A stretch of DNA of 35,851 bases from Rhodobacteraceae bacterium HLUCCA09 (GTDB lineage Bacteria; Pseudomonadota; Alphaproteobacteria; Rhodobacterales; Rhodobacteraceae), in assembly GCA_001314685.1 (NCBI GenBank), contig LJNT01000071.1, positions 1 through 35,851 of the forward strand. Direction: 5' to 3'. The position numbers and the translations under genes were made by a program. Positions 8,764 through 17,138 of the stretch are shown in pieces. Every line of letters begins with the position of its first letter. The stretch's first letter is position 1. The notes beneath the pieces are model-generated. The model saw nothing but the letters and a program-made list of their open reading frames with translations, did not search any database and had not been told where the DNA came from.

Positions 8764-10107
8764 TCAGAGACCCAGCGCGGCGCGGACGTCGGACAGCCGG
8801 GAGCGGGAGACCGGCACCTTCCCCAGCGCCCCGGCACCGTCGAAATAGGCCACGCCGCCGTCCTTCTTACGCTCGAAGGCCGAGACATGCGCGGGGTTGA
8901 TCAGGTAGCTGCGATGCGCCCGCACGAAGGGTGCCGGCGCGAGCCGGCGCTCCGCCTCGGAGATCGACCACGGGCAGAACCCGCGCGCCTCGCCGCGGTA
9001 GATCACCGTGTAATGCCCCTCGGCCCGGAACGCGGCGATGTCGCCGGGATCGGCGAAGAGCGTGCGCCCGTTCTGCTCGTAGGGAACGCCGCGGCGCGGC
9101 GGGACAGAGCCCGGGGCGGGCTGTCCGGCCGACTCGGGCACCATGCCGATGGCGCGCGCAACGGGGGCGCGCGTAACGGGGGCGGGCGCGGCGGGGGCGG
9201 GCGCGGCGGAAACCCGGGCGGCGCGAGCGTCGGGGGCGGGCGCAAGCGCAGAACCTTGCATAGCCGTGGCGAGTGCTGCCCCGGGAGCCGCCATGCCATG
9301 GGTCGTGCCACCAGTCGCCGCGCCGCCAGTCGCCGCGCCGCCAGTCGCCGCGCCGCCCGGAAGGAAGGTCGCTCCCGAGAGCAGGAAACCGCCGCAGATG
9401 GCGAAGGAGGCCAATGTAACCGCGAGCGCCAGCGTTTCGTTGCCCAGCGTCAGCTCGGGCATCCGTGGCACCGGGTCGGCGAAGAAGCGCGTGCCCGCGA
9501 TCGCGAGGTAGTGCAGCGCCACCACCGCCACGGCGAAGCACACCGTCCCGAGCACGATGTTGCGCCGCGTCCGCTCGCCGTAGGCCACGCGGATCGCCAC
9601 GACCGAAAGGCCGAGCGACACGGTGGCCGAGGCGGCGAGGCCGAGCGGGGTGTAGGCGGCGCGGCACGCCTCCATCCCCGCCATCCCGATGTAGTGCATC
9701 GCCAGGATGCCCACGCCGAAGACGAGGCCCGCGAGCGTGACCGTCGCGGCCGTGCGCGCGCGGAAATGCAGCAAGATCAGGCCGAGCCCCACGATCAGGA
9801 TGCCGACAAGCGCCGAGATCAGCGTGGTCAGCGCATCGTAAAAGAACGGGATCGGCAGCTGCAGCCCCAGCATGGCGACGAAATGCATCGACCAGATGCC
9901 GCCCCCGAGCACGATGGCCGAAGCCGCGACGGCCCGCTTGCGCGGCCCCTCGGCGAGGGCCTGCGCCCCGCGGGTGAGGCACAGCCCCGTGAACCCGGCC
10001 ATGAGCGCGATCGCGAATGACGCGACCACGAGCAGCGGATCGTGCGAGACGTCGAGCGGCAGCGTCAGACCCTCCCCTGCCTGATACCCTGGCTTTCGAT
10101 ACGGCAT
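8764..10107 (-). CDS. coxC: MHYT-LytTR membrane regulator (CoxC/CoxH type)
   Basis: This protein of about 447 residues joins an N-terminal integral-membrane MHYT sensor to a C-terminal LytTR DNA-binding domain. The membrane part shows two clear MHYT-type motifs, MHFVAM and MHYIGM, and a degenerate third, LHYLAI, across about seven hydrophobic helices. MHYT domains are proposed to bind copper and sense a gas such as CO or O2. A Gly/Ala/Pro-rich linker with a GGAAT repeat follows. The LytTR domain spans roughly the last 110 residues, including AEGHYTVIY, FVRAHRSYLINPAHV and a KVPVSRSRL end. Oligotropha CoxC and CoxH have the same architecture. It lies directly upstream of coxM in the same direction. 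I chose the MPYRK start, with GGGAA four bases ahead; an ATG 66 bases further upstream is possible. Confidence 0.87.
   Translation of the reverse strand: MPYRKPGYQAGEGLTLPLDVSHDPLLVVASFAIALMAGFTGLCLTRGAQALAEGPRKRAVAASAIVLGGGIWSMHFVAMLGLQLPIPFFYDALTTLISALVGILIVGLGLILLHFRARTAATVTLAGLVFGVGILAMHYIGMAGMEACRAAYTPLGLAASATVSLGLSVVAIRVAYGERTRRNIVLGTVCFAVAVVALHYLAIAGTRFFADPVPRMPELTLGNETLALAVTLASFAICGGFLLSGATFLPGGAATGGAATGGAATGGTTHGMAAPGAALATAMQGSALAPAPDARAARVSAAPAPAAPAPVTRAPVARAIGMVPESAGQPAPGSVPPRRGVPYEQNGRTLFADPGDIAAFRAEGHYTVIYRGEARGFCPWSISEAERRLAPAPFVRAHRSYLINPAHVSAFERKKDGGVAYFDGAGALGKVPVSRSRLSDVRAALGL
9311..9355 (-). repeat. 15-bp in-frame tandem repeat in the coxC linker
   Basis: Three perfect copies of a 15-base unit (CCAGTCGCCGCGCCG on the plus strand) encode repeated GGAAT pentapeptides in the linker between the MHYT and LytTR domains. 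Copy-number change would alter linker length by five residues without breaking the frame. Confidence 0.85.
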
Positions 10108-10271
10108 TTCCCGGCCCGGGCAAAGTAACGACGCGCGGATCGGCGGTAGCCGCGGGCCGACTGCGGCCGGCACGGCGCCGGGAAACGCCCGGGCCCGGCC
10201 GCTGCGGAACTTCGGCCGGGAGGAGCGACTTCTCCCGCAACGGCCCGCCGCGGCAAGATGGGAGAGACGCC

Positions 10272-10757
10272 ATGAAGATCACCAGCCTGAAAGAGCTATA
10301 CATCGCCGAGCTGCAGGAGGCCCGGTCGTTCGAGGGCCAGATCGCCAATGCCCTGGGCGAGCTCGCCGACAGGGCCAGCGACGGCGCGCTGCGCGAGATG
10401 CTCGCGGGCGAGAGGCCGGAGAGCCTGCGCCACGGCGAGCGCGTCACCGCGCTGCTCGAGCGCCACGGCGTCGACCCGCGCGCCCACGAGGACCAGACCA
10501 TGAGGGCCATCCTGGCGGAGGCCGGGAAGTGGGCCGCAGAGATCGACGAGCCGGCCGTGCGCGACGCCGCGCTCATCGCCAGCGTCCAGCGCATCCAGCA
10601 CTACGAGATCGCCGCCTACGGCGCGCTCGTCGCATGGGCGCGGGAGCAGGGCCTCGAGGACGCAGAGACGCTGGCCGGGATCCTCGAGGAAGAGAAGGCC
10701 GCCGACGACAAGCTCAGCACCCTCGCCGGCGAGCGGGTGAACGCCGGGGCATCGTAA
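10272..10757 (+). CDS. Ferritin-like DUF892 (YciE/YciF family) protein
   Basis: The 161-residue protein belongs to the DUF892 family, small four-helix-bundle proteins of ferritin-like fold related to enterobacterial YciE/YciF. The family pattern is clear: the start KITSLKELYIAELQEARSFE, a repeat of helices with E...E..H spacing (MLAGERPESLRHGERV), and QRIQHYEIAAYGAL in the third helix with its metal-ligand Glu and His. The last helix, GILEEEKAADDKLSTLAE-like, is also typical. Known relatives are induced by osmotic or general stress, but no activity is established. A GGGAGAG ribosome site precedes the ATG. It is divergent from coxC and convergent with the deacetylase gene, so it is probably a single-gene unit. 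Confidence 0.88.
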   Translation: MKITSLKELYIAELQEARSFEGQIANALGELADRASDGALREMLAGERPESLRHGERVTALLERHGVDPRAHEDQTMRAILAEAGKWAAEIDEPAVRDAALIASVQRIQHYEIAAYGALVAWAREQGLEDAETLAGILEEEKAADDKLSTLAGERVNAGAS

Positions 10758-10943
10758 GCGCGCACCCGGCTTCACCCTGCGACCGGGGGTCGGCGAGGCG
10801 TGCCATGTGGGTGTCTGTCCTGCTCCGTCGCTTCGTCGGCGGCGCAGGGCGCCTGCCCGACCCGGCTTCGCCAGGCGGCCGTGGGGCACGTGGGCCGCAA
10901 GGGCAGTGCCGCCCCCGGGCGCCCGATCACCCTCGCCCTCGCC

Positions 10944-11963
10944 TCAGCCCTGCGCCCCTTCGATTGCCGCGGCGAGGTTCGGCCCGAGGTCGTCGGAGAG
11001 GTAGCCGCCCTCCTGCACCCAGACGGTCGGCAGGCCCGCCCCGGCGATGGCGCGGGCGATGCGGCGGAAGCCCTCGGTCGTGACCGCGAGACCCTGGAAC
11101 GGGTCGTTGACATGCGCGTCGAGGCCCAGCGCCACCACCAGCGCGTCGCAGCCGAAGGCGTCGATGCGGGCGAGGGCGGTGTCGAGCGCGCGCAGGTAAT
11201 CCTCGTCGCCGGTGCCGCGCGGCAGGGCGAGGTTGAGGTTGGCGCCGCGGCCCGCGCCCTCGCCGCGCTCCTGCGGGTAGCCCCAGAAGAACGGATAGAA
11301 GCGCTCCGGGTCGGCGTGGACCGACACGGTCAGCACGTCGCCGCGGGCGTAGAAGATGCCCTGCGTGCCGTTGCCGTGATGCACGTCGACGTCGAGCACC
11401 GCCGGTCGGCGGCCCGCGCGCAACAGGCGCTCGGCGGCGATGGCGGAGTTGTTGAGAAAGCAGAAACCGCCGGCGAGGTCGGCATAGGCGTGATGCCCCG
11501 GCGGGCGCGACAGCGCATAGACCGCCCCCTCGCCGCCGAGCACGAGGTCGGCCGCCGTCACCGCGCTCTGCGCCGACCAGTAGGCCGAGTCCCATGTATG
11601 GGCGCCGATGGGGCAGGCGGTGTCGGCCTGGTGATAGCCGGCCTGGCCGACGGCGGATCTGGGGTAGCCGTCGGTCCGGGCCGCGGGGTGGATGTTGGGG
11701 ATCACCTCCTCCCCCGCGCCGTCGATGTGCTGCCAGCGGGCGTGGATCGTGCGCAGGAAGTGCAGGTACTCGGCGCTGTGCACGGCGGCGAGGGGGCCCA
11801 TCCCGTGATCCTGCGGCGCCACGAAGCTGCAGCCCGCCCGTTCGGCGGCGGCGCGCAGGCGCGCGATGCGCTCGGGCTGCTCGGGGCTCGGCCGGGGCAC
11901 GCCATTGACAAGGAAGAATTGCGGGTCGTGGCGGGCCTGCCTGTCGTCATGGACGGCTTTCAT
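10944..11963 (-). CDS. Histone-deacetylase-family amidohydrolase (acetylpolyamine type)
   Basis: This 339-residue protein is a class II-like HDAC superfamily hydrolase, close in style to bacterial acetylpolyamine amidohydrolases that deacetylate N-acetylputrescine and relatives. Zinc and catalytic motifs are in order: SRPPGHHAYADLAGGFCFLNN (paired active-site His), LDVDVHHGNGTQGIFY (zinc Asp and His), and VALGLDAHVNDPF (second zinc Asp). The N-terminal QFFLVNGVPRPSPEQPERI matches the polyamine branch, with the inserted L1 loop. An AAAGGAGAG ribosome site lies five bases before the ATG, inside the end of the GNAT gene, which it overlaps by 17 bases. It is the last gene of the amine operon. Substrate is inferred from neighbours, not seen. 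Confidence 0.88.
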   Translation of the reverse strand: MKAVHDDRQARHDPQFFLVNGVPRPSPEQPERIARLRAAAERAGCSFVAPQDHGMGPLAAVHSAEYLHFLRTIHARWQHIDGAGEEVIPNIHPAARTDGYPRSAVGQAGYHQADTACPIGAHTWDSAYWSAQSAVTAADLVLGGEGAVYALSRPPGHHAYADLAGGFCFLNNSAIAAERLLRAGRRPAVLDVDVHHGNGTQGIFYARGDVLTVSVHADPERFYPFFWGYPQERGEGAGRGANLNLALPRGTGDEDYLRALDTALARIDAFGCDALVVALGLDAHVNDPFQGLAVTTEGFRRIARAIAGAGLPTVWVQEGGYLSDDLGPNLAAAIEGAQG

Positions 11964-12441
11964 GGCTCTCCTTTCGCTCTGTCCGGCTCAGTCTGGCGGT
12001 CGCCTCGGGGCCGAGCGTCAGCCGCGCCTGCCCGGTGACGGGGGTGAAGCCCAATCGGTCATAGAAGGTCCGCGCTCGGGGGCTGTCGTCGTAGACGGCG
12101 AGGGCGAGGTAGAGCGCGCCCCAGTGCGCATGCGCGTCGCGCGCCACGGCCCCGAGCAGGCGGCGGCCGAGGCCGGTGCCGCGCGCCGGCGGCGCCACCC
12201 AGAGGTCCGAGACCCAGGCGCCTGCCCCGCCGGTGACGGTGGAAAAGACGGGCGAGTAGAGCGCGAGGCCGCTCCCGCCCGCGAGCAGCGCCCGGAAGGG
12301 CGGCAGGGGGGCGCTCATCGCCGCGGCGAGGCGCGCGGCGTCCATCCGGTGCGGCTCTCCCAGATCGGCCGAGAGGCGGGCGAGGCCGGCGGCAAGCGCC
12401 TCGGCATCCTCCGGGCCGGCCGGGCGGATATCAGGCGTCAT
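11947..12441 (-). CDS. GNAT-family N-acetyltransferase
   Basis: This 164-residue protein has the GNAT fold: an N-terminal IRPAGPEDAEALAAGLARL, the acetyl-CoA loop VSDLWVAPPARGTGLGRRLL (Q/RxxGxG/A type) near residues 77-97, and the C-terminal DDSPRARTFYDRLGF motif B. These enzymes move an acetyl group from acetyl-CoA to an amine; related small GNATs acetylate polyamines such as spermidine or other amines. It overlaps the BKACE stop by four bases upstream and the deacetylase by 17 bases downstream. Acetylase and deacetylase are thus adjacent in one operon. The particular acceptor cannot be read from the sequence. Confidence 0.85.
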   Translation of the reverse strand: MTPDIRPAGPEDAEALAAGLARLSADLGEPHRMDAARLAAAMSAPLPPFRALLAGGSGLALYSPVFSTVTGGAGAWVSDLWVAPPARGTGLGRRLLGAVARDAHAHWGALYLALAVYDDSPRARTFYDRLGFTPVTGQARLTLGPEATARLSRTERKESHESRP

Positions 12442-13367
12442 GGGATCGCGGTCGCCGCCGCCCCCTTCAGCCCGAGCAGGGCGCGCGCCTCGGCGGGGGA
12501 GGCGGGCGTGCGGCCCAGCTCCTCGACGATGCGGCGCACCTTCTCGACCTGCGCGGCATTGGAGGGGGCGAGTTGCCCCGGCCCGATCGTCAGGCTGTCT
12601 TCGAGGCCGACGCGCACGTGCCCCCCCATCGCCGCCGCCATCGCGGCGAAGCGCATCTGGTGGCGGCCCGCGGCGAGCACCGAAAAGGCGTAGTCATCCC
12701 CCAGCAGCCGGTCGGCGGTGCGGACCATGTGGTTGAGGTTGTCGGGGTGCGCATCCATGCCCCCCAGCACGCCGAACACGAACTGGACGAAGAACGGCGG
12801 CTCGACCAGCCCGCGCTCGGCGAAGTGGGCGAGCATGGCGATATGTCCCGCGTCGTAGCACTCGAACTCGAACCGCGCGCCGCGCTCGGCCCCCATCTGG
12901 TGCAGAACGGAGGCGATGTCGCGCGGGGTGTTCTTGAACACCAGGTCGTCGGAGCCCTCAAGGAACGGCTTCTCCCAGTCGTGCTGCCAGTCCGCGATGC
13001 GCTCGGCCATCGGGTAGAGGGCGAAGTTCATCGTGCCCATGTTGAGCGAGCACATCTCCGGCGCGGCGGCCTTCGGCGCGGCGAGCCGCTCGGCGAGGCT
13101 CATCACCGCACTGCCCCCGGTGGAGAGGTTGAGCACCGCGTCGGTGCCCGCCTTGAGGCGCGGCAGGAAGCCCATGAAATGCCGAGGGTCGGCCGAGGGC
13201 CGGCCGGTCTCGGGGTCGCGGGCGTGCAGATGCAGGATGGCCGCGCCCGCCTCGGCCGCGTCTAGGCCCTGCGCCACGATCTCGTCGGCGGTGACTGGCA
13301 GGTGGGGCGACATCGACGGCGTGTGGATCGAGCCCGTCAGCGCGCAGGTGATGAGGATGGCCGACAT
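12438..13367 (-). CDS. BKACE-family beta-keto acid cleavage enzyme (DUF849)
   Basis: The 309-residue protein belongs to the BKACE family (DUF849), zinc-dependent TIM-barrel enzymes that condense a beta-keto acid with acetyl-CoA to give acetoacetate and a new acyl-CoA. The founder is Kce of lysine fermentation. Visible features are ITCALTGSIHTPSMSPHLPVT at the N-terminus, the zinc pair in AAILHLHARDPETGRPS, the LNLSTGG segment, a later FECYDAGH, and the C-terminal VRVGLEDSLTIGPGQLAPSN, a conserved family block. It follows the aminotransferase by six bases. Its neighbour is likely to generate a keto acid by transamination that this enzyme could then cleave. Substrate class within BKACE is not decided here. 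Confidence 0.9.
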   Translation of the reverse strand: MSAILITCALTGSIHTPSMSPHLPVTADEIVAQGLDAAEAGAAILHLHARDPETGRPSADPRHFMGFLPRLKAGTDAVLNLSTGGSAVMSLAERLAAPKAAAPEMCSLNMGTMNFALYPMAERIADWQHDWEKPFLEGSDDLVFKNTPRDIASVLHQMGAERGARFEFECYDAGHIAMLAHFAERGLVEPPFFVQFVFGVLGGMDAHPDNLNHMVRTADRLLGDDYAFSVLAAGRHQMRFAAMAAAMGGHVRVGLEDSLTIGPGQLAPSNAAQVEKVRRIVEELGRTPASPAEARALLGLKGAAATAIP

Positions 13368-13373
13368 GCGCGC

Positions 13374-14720
13374 TCAGACCGGCTCGGGCAGGGCGAACTC
13401 GGCCGAGAACTCGGCAAGCGTCTCGTCGATCAGCGTCGCGATCTCGTCGATCTGCGGCTCGGTCACGATCAGCGGCGGCGCGACGAGCACGTGATCGCCC
13501 GAATACCCGCCGCGCGTGCGCCGGGAATAGACGATGAGGCCCCGCGCATAGGCCATCTCCACGAAGCGGGCAAAGGCCCGCGCGCCCGGCGGCAGCGGCG
13601 CCATCGTCTCCCGGTCGGAGACGAACTCGAACGCCGTCAGCAGGCCCTTGCCGCGAACGTCGCCGATCACCGGGTAGCGCGCCATCAGCCCGCGCAGGCG
13701 TGACAGCAGCACCTCGCCCATCCGCGCGGCGTTGGCGACGAGCCCCTCGCGCTCGATCTCCTCGATCACGGCGAGGCCCGCGGCGCAGGCGAGCGGATTG
13801 CCGGCATAGGTATAGCCGTGCAGGAACCCGCCCGCGTCGAGAATCCGCTCCACGATATCGCGGTGCGCCGCCATCGCGCCGAGCGGCACGTAACCGGCGG
13901 CGAAGCCCTTGGAGAGCACCATGATGTCGGGGCGCGTGCCCGTGTGCTCGGCGGCGCAGAAGGCGCCGGTGCGGCCGGCCCCCGTCATCACCTCGTCGAG
14001 GATCAGCAGGATGCCGTAGTCGCGGCAGACCTCTTCGACCGCCTCCATGTAACCCGCCGGCGGCACCAGAGCGCCGGTCGAGGCGCCGCCCACCGGCTCG
14101 ACGATGAAGGCGAGCACGGTCTCGGGCCCCTCCGCCTCGATCCGCGCCCGCAGCTGGTCGGCGTAGTGGCGGCCCGTGGCCGGGTCGGCAGGGTCGAGCC
14201 CGTCGAGATAGGCGCGCGGGGCCGGAACGCGCGGCATCAGCCGCATCATCGGCAGGAACGGGTCGGTCAGCGCGTCGTAGCCGGTGATCGACAGCGCGCC
14301 GAGGGTCGAGCCATGATAGGAGGGCTCGCGCGTGACGACCTTCCACCGCCCCGGCTGGTCGGTGGCGAGCGCCCATTGCCTGGCGAGCTTCATCGCCGAT
14401 TCCACCGCCTCGGAGCCGCCCGAGACGAAGAAGATCCGGTCGAGCCCCTCGGGCATGAGCGCGGCTGTCCTGGCGGCCAGCGCCTCCGACGCTTCGGTCT
14501 CGAAATGGAGGCGGTAGCCGAAGGTCGCCCGCTCCATCTGCCGCCGCATCGCCTCGAGCACGCGCGGGTTCGAGTGTCCGATATTGCAGACCATCGCGCC
14601 CGACGAGCCGTCGATGTATCGGCGGCCATCCACGTCCCACATGTAGATACCGCGCGCCTGGTCGAGGACGGGGCGGCGCTCGCGCCCCTGGTAGAAAAGG
14701 TGCGAGGGCGCCCGACTCAT
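13374..14720 (-). CDS. Class III PLP-dependent aminotransferase
   Basis: The 448-residue protein is an omega-amino acid or amine transaminase of PLP fold type I, class III. Signatures are the N-terminal SHLFYQGRERRPVLDQARG and the IDGSSGAMVCNIGHSNPRV segment, FVSGGSEAVESAMKLARQW for the phosphate site, ILLILDEVMTGAGRTG with the PLP-ring aspartate, and MVLSKGFAAGYVPLGAM with the Schiff-base lysine. A substrate-side arginine region, RRTRGGYSGDHVLVAPPL, is near the end. The start at 14720 overlaps the upstream ATPase stop as ATGA; a longer frame upstream is unlikely. Position next to an amine transporter and a beta-keto acid cleaving enzyme suggests it converts an imported amine or amino acid to a keto product. 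Confidence 0.92.
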   Translation of the reverse strand: MSRAPSHLFYQGRERRPVLDQARGIYMWDVDGRRYIDGSSGAMVCNIGHSNPRVLEAMRRQMERATFGYRLHFETEASEALAARTAALMPEGLDRIFFVSGGSEAVESAMKLARQWALATDQPGRWKVVTREPSYHGSTLGALSITGYDALTDPFLPMMRLMPRVPAPRAYLDGLDPADPATGRHYADQLRARIEAEGPETVLAFIVEPVGGASTGALVPPAGYMEAVEEVCRDYGILLILDEVMTGAGRTGAFCAAEHTGTRPDIMVLSKGFAAGYVPLGAMAAHRDIVERILDAGGFLHGYTYAGNPLACAAGLAVIEEIEREGLVANAARMGEVLLSRLRGLMARYPVIGDVRGKGLLTAFEFVSDRETMAPLPPGARAFARFVEMAYARGLIVYSRRTRGGYSGDHVLVAPPLIVTEPQIDEIATLIDETLAEFSAEFALPEPV

Positions 14721-15802
14721 GCCCCGCCCCCGGGCAGGGCGGCGCAATCCTGCGGGCGCAGGTGCAGCGTCACCTCCGCGCCCTCGGGGAAAGGCGCCTC
14801 GTCGATCATGTTGATGGCCTGAAGCTGCACGTCGCCCGCGCGCACGAAGTAGCGCACCGCCTGCCCCTGGTAGTCGACGGTCTCGACCCGCGCGTCGACG
14901 GTGGCGGCGCCGTTCGCCTCTGCCTCGCGCGGTTTCAGCGTCAGCTTCTCGGCGCGGATCACCAGCTTGACGGGGCCCTCGCCCCCGATGTTCGGCGCCT
15001 TCTGCGCCGGCACGGGAAGCGAGCCGAAAACCGGGCTCTCGATCACGGCCGTGCCGCCCGAGCGGCGCGTGCAGCTTGCGTCCATGATGTTGGAGGCGCC
15101 GAGGAACTGGGCGACAAACTCCGAGGCGGGCGTGTTGTAGACCTCCTGCGGGGCGCCGACCTGCTCGACCCGGCCGTTCGACATCACCACGATCCGGTCC
15201 GACATCGCCAGCGCCTCGGACTGGTCGTGGGTGACGAAGACGGTGGTCACGCCGATCTGGTCCTGGATGCGCTTGAGCTCCACCCGCATGTCCTCGCGCA
15301 GATTGGCATCGAGCGCCGAGAGCGGCTCGTCGAGCAGCAGCACGTCAGGCTCGATCACGATGGCGCGGGCGAGCGCGATGCGCTGCTGCTGGCCGCCCGA
15401 CAGCTCCTTGGGGTAGCGCGCGCCCATCTGGGGCAGTTGCACGAGCTCGAGCGCCTGGCTCACCCGGCCGGGGATCTCGTCCTTCGGGACATCGCGGTAT
15501 TTCAGGCCGAACGCCACGTTTTCGGCCACCGTCTTGTGCGGAAAGAGCGCGTAGTTCTGGAAGACGAGGCCGAGGTTGCGCTTGTGGATGGGGATGTTGG
15601 TCACGTCCCGCCCGCCGATCTCGATGGCGCCCTCGGTGGGGTCGAGCAGGCCCGCGATCATCCGCAGGTTGGTCGTCTTGCCGCAGCCCGAGGGGCCGAG
15701 CAGCGTGACGAACGCGCCCTCGGGGATCTCCAGCGAGGTCTTGTGGACGGCGGTGAAGGTGCCGAACCGCTTGACGATGTTCCTGAGGTGGACCGAGCTC
15801 AC
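14717..15802 (-). CDS. potA: Spermidine/putrescine-type ABC transporter ATPase
   Basis: This 361-residue protein is a PotA-like ABC ATPase that powers import. Walker A is LLGPSGCGKTTNLRMIAGL, the Q-loop region is GLVFQNYALFPHKTVAEN, the signature is LSGGQQQRIALARA and Walker B is VLLLDEPLSALDANLRE; a switch His is in TVFVTHDQSEALAMSDR. The C-terminal 100 or so residues form the TOBE/OB regulatory domain typical of this group. I chose GTG at 15802, with a GGGACGGA ribosome site just ahead; an in-frame GTG at 15817 is an alternative, and codons before that do not resemble the family. The specificity name potA is by family resemblance and by the operon, not proven. Confidence 0.88.
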   Translation of the reverse strand: MSSVHLRNIVKRFGTFTAVHKTSLEIPEGAFVTLLGPSGCGKTTNLRMIAGLLDPTEGAIEIGGRDVTNIPIHKRNLGLVFQNYALFPHKTVAENVAFGLKYRDVPKDEIPGRVSQALELVQLPQMGARYPKELSGGQQQRIALARAIVIEPDVLLLDEPLSALDANLREDMRVELKRIQDQIGVTTVFVTHDQSEALAMSDRIVVMSNGRVEQVGAPQEVYNTPASEFVAQFLGASNIMDASCTRRSGGTAVIESPVFGSLPVPAQKAPNIGGEGPVKLVIRAEKLTLKPREAEANGAATVDARVETVDYQGQAVRYFVRAGDVQLQAINMIDEAPFPEGAEVTLHLRPQDCAALPGGGA

Positions 15803-15912
15803 ATCCGTCCCTTTCACTACGCCGGCCCGTCGGGGCAGGCCGGGGCCTGTATCGCGCGTGACGGCTACTCCCGGCGCAGAAGAGCGCGGGAAGCGGCCGG
15901 TCAAGGCGGGGC

Positions 15913-15930
15913 GGCCGGCGGGCGCCGGCC
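15913..15930 (-). other. Intercistronic hairpin after the binding-protein gene
   Basis: A seven-base-pair GGCCGGC/GCCGGCC stem with a four-base loop lies 13 bases past the binding-protein stop, in a 141-base gap before the ATPase. There is no T-run. Such hairpins often protect the abundant binding-protein message and reduce downstream expression; here that is inference. Confidence 0.45.
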
Positions 15931-15943
15931 GTCCCTTTCGGCG

Positions 15944-17098
15944 TCAGTAGCCGCGCGCCACGCGGCCGAATTCCTTCGACCAGTCGGCCTCGTTGCCGTT
16001 CCAGTACTCGGGATCGGCGAAGGTCAGGCCCGAGAGCGTGCCGGTCGGGTCGAAGGCCGGCAGCGTGGGGATCTTCGAGCCGAGGTCCACCTTCGTCGCG
16101 TCGAGGGCGGGCGGGTAGTTCTGCCCCTCGGCCACCGCGATCGAGGTCTCGGGGGCGAGCATGAAGTTGAGCAGTTCCTCGCAGGCCGCGACCGGCGAGC
16201 CCTTGATGACGAACAGGCATTCCTGCCAGCCGAAGCCGTTCGGCGGGTCGTAGTAGCCGATGTCGTGGCCCTGCTCCTGCAGCGCGGCGATCCGGCCAGA
16301 CCAGCCTTCGGTGACGTAGATCTCCTCCTCGGCGAGCAGGCTCATCAGCTCGGCGCCCGAGCCCCAGTACTTGAGTGCGAGGTCGCGGTGCTGACGGATG
16401 GCGTCCCAGACCGCGTCCATGTCCTCGATGGTGTTGGGGTCCTGCCCCGTCTGGAGTGCGCCGTACCAGATGCGCGTGCGCCAGTCGGACCAGCCGCCGA
16501 TCTTGCCCTCGTAGGCGGCATCGATGAGGATGCGCGCCCCCTTCTCCTGCATCTCTTCGTCCGAGATGTAGGCGCGGTTGTAGGCCAGCCCCGTGGTGCC
16601 ATAGTTGTAGGGAACGGCCGAGAGCGCCTCGGGCGTGATCGCCCGGTAGGGGGCCACGAGATTGTCCATCACCAGCGAGAAATTGGGGATGTTGTCGAGG
16701 TTCAACTCGGTCGTCAGGTCGAAGTTCTTGTAGCGGGCGTAGTCGAACACGCCCGACAGGTGGGCGATGTTGTATTCGCCCGGCTGGCTCGCGCGCACCT
16801 GCGCGAGATATTCGTCGCCGCCCGAGAAGGTGCCGTCGACCACCTCGATGCCGGTCTCGGCGGTGTAGGGGTCGAAGGCATGCTCGCGGAACGCCTCCGA
16901 CACGACGCCGCCCCAGCCGTCGAAGCGGACCTGGCTCACCTCCTGGGCATGGGCGAAGCGGGCGAAGGGCGTCTGCATCCCGTAGGCGAGGCCCGCGGCC
17001 CCGATCAGGCCGAGAAAGCCGCGGCGGTCGATATCGCCGTTGCGGTAGCGCTCGAGCAGGCGCTCGTAGCGGGTCGTGTCGTCGATCTTGTGGGTCAT
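15944..17098 (-). CDS. potD: Polyamine-type ABC transporter substrate-binding protein
   Basis: This 384-residue periplasmic binding protein has a Tat-type signal: DRRGFLGLIGAAGLAYGMQ around residues 24-42, then an Ala-containing cleavage area near FAHAQE. The mature protein has the type 2 binding-protein pattern (VRFDGWGGVVSEAFREHAFDPYTAETGIEV; AVPYNYGTTGLAYNR; GWQECLFVIKGSPV) typical of the PotD/PotF group. It is unusual for the family to have a 24-residue N-terminal extension (DDTTRYERLLERYRNGD) before the twin Arg, but this is seen in related Rhodobacterales proteins. It is 40 bases downstream of the second permease and precedes the ATPase. The ligand is probably a polyamine or related amine. 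Confidence 0.85.
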   Translation of the reverse strand: MTHKIDDTTRYERLLERYRNGDIDRRGFLGLIGAAGLAYGMQTPFARFAHAQEVSQVRFDGWGGVVSEAFREHAFDPYTAETGIEVVDGTFSGGDEYLAQVRASQPGEYNIAHLSGVFDYARYKNFDLTTELNLDNIPNFSLVMDNLVAPYRAITPEALSAVPYNYGTTGLAYNRAYISDEEMQEKGARILIDAAYEGKIGGWSDWRTRIWYGALQTGQDPNTIEDMDAVWDAIRQHRDLALKYWGSGAELMSLLAEEEIYVTEGWSGRIAALQEQGHDIGYYDPPNGFGWQECLFVIKGSPVAACEELLNFMLAPETSIAVAEGQNYPPALDATKVDLGSKIPTLPAFDPTGTLSGLTFADPEYWNGNEADWSKEFGRVARGY

Positions 17099-17138
17099 CT
17101 CCCTGTCTCCTTGTTCTGTGGGTGGGGTCTGGGGCGGT

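Noticed and set aside
10206-10235. GGAAC element upstream of the DUF892 gene as an EcfG-type general stress promoter
   Set aside because: The -35 element fits, but 17 bases later the sequence does not give the expected CGTT -10, so it is unsupported.
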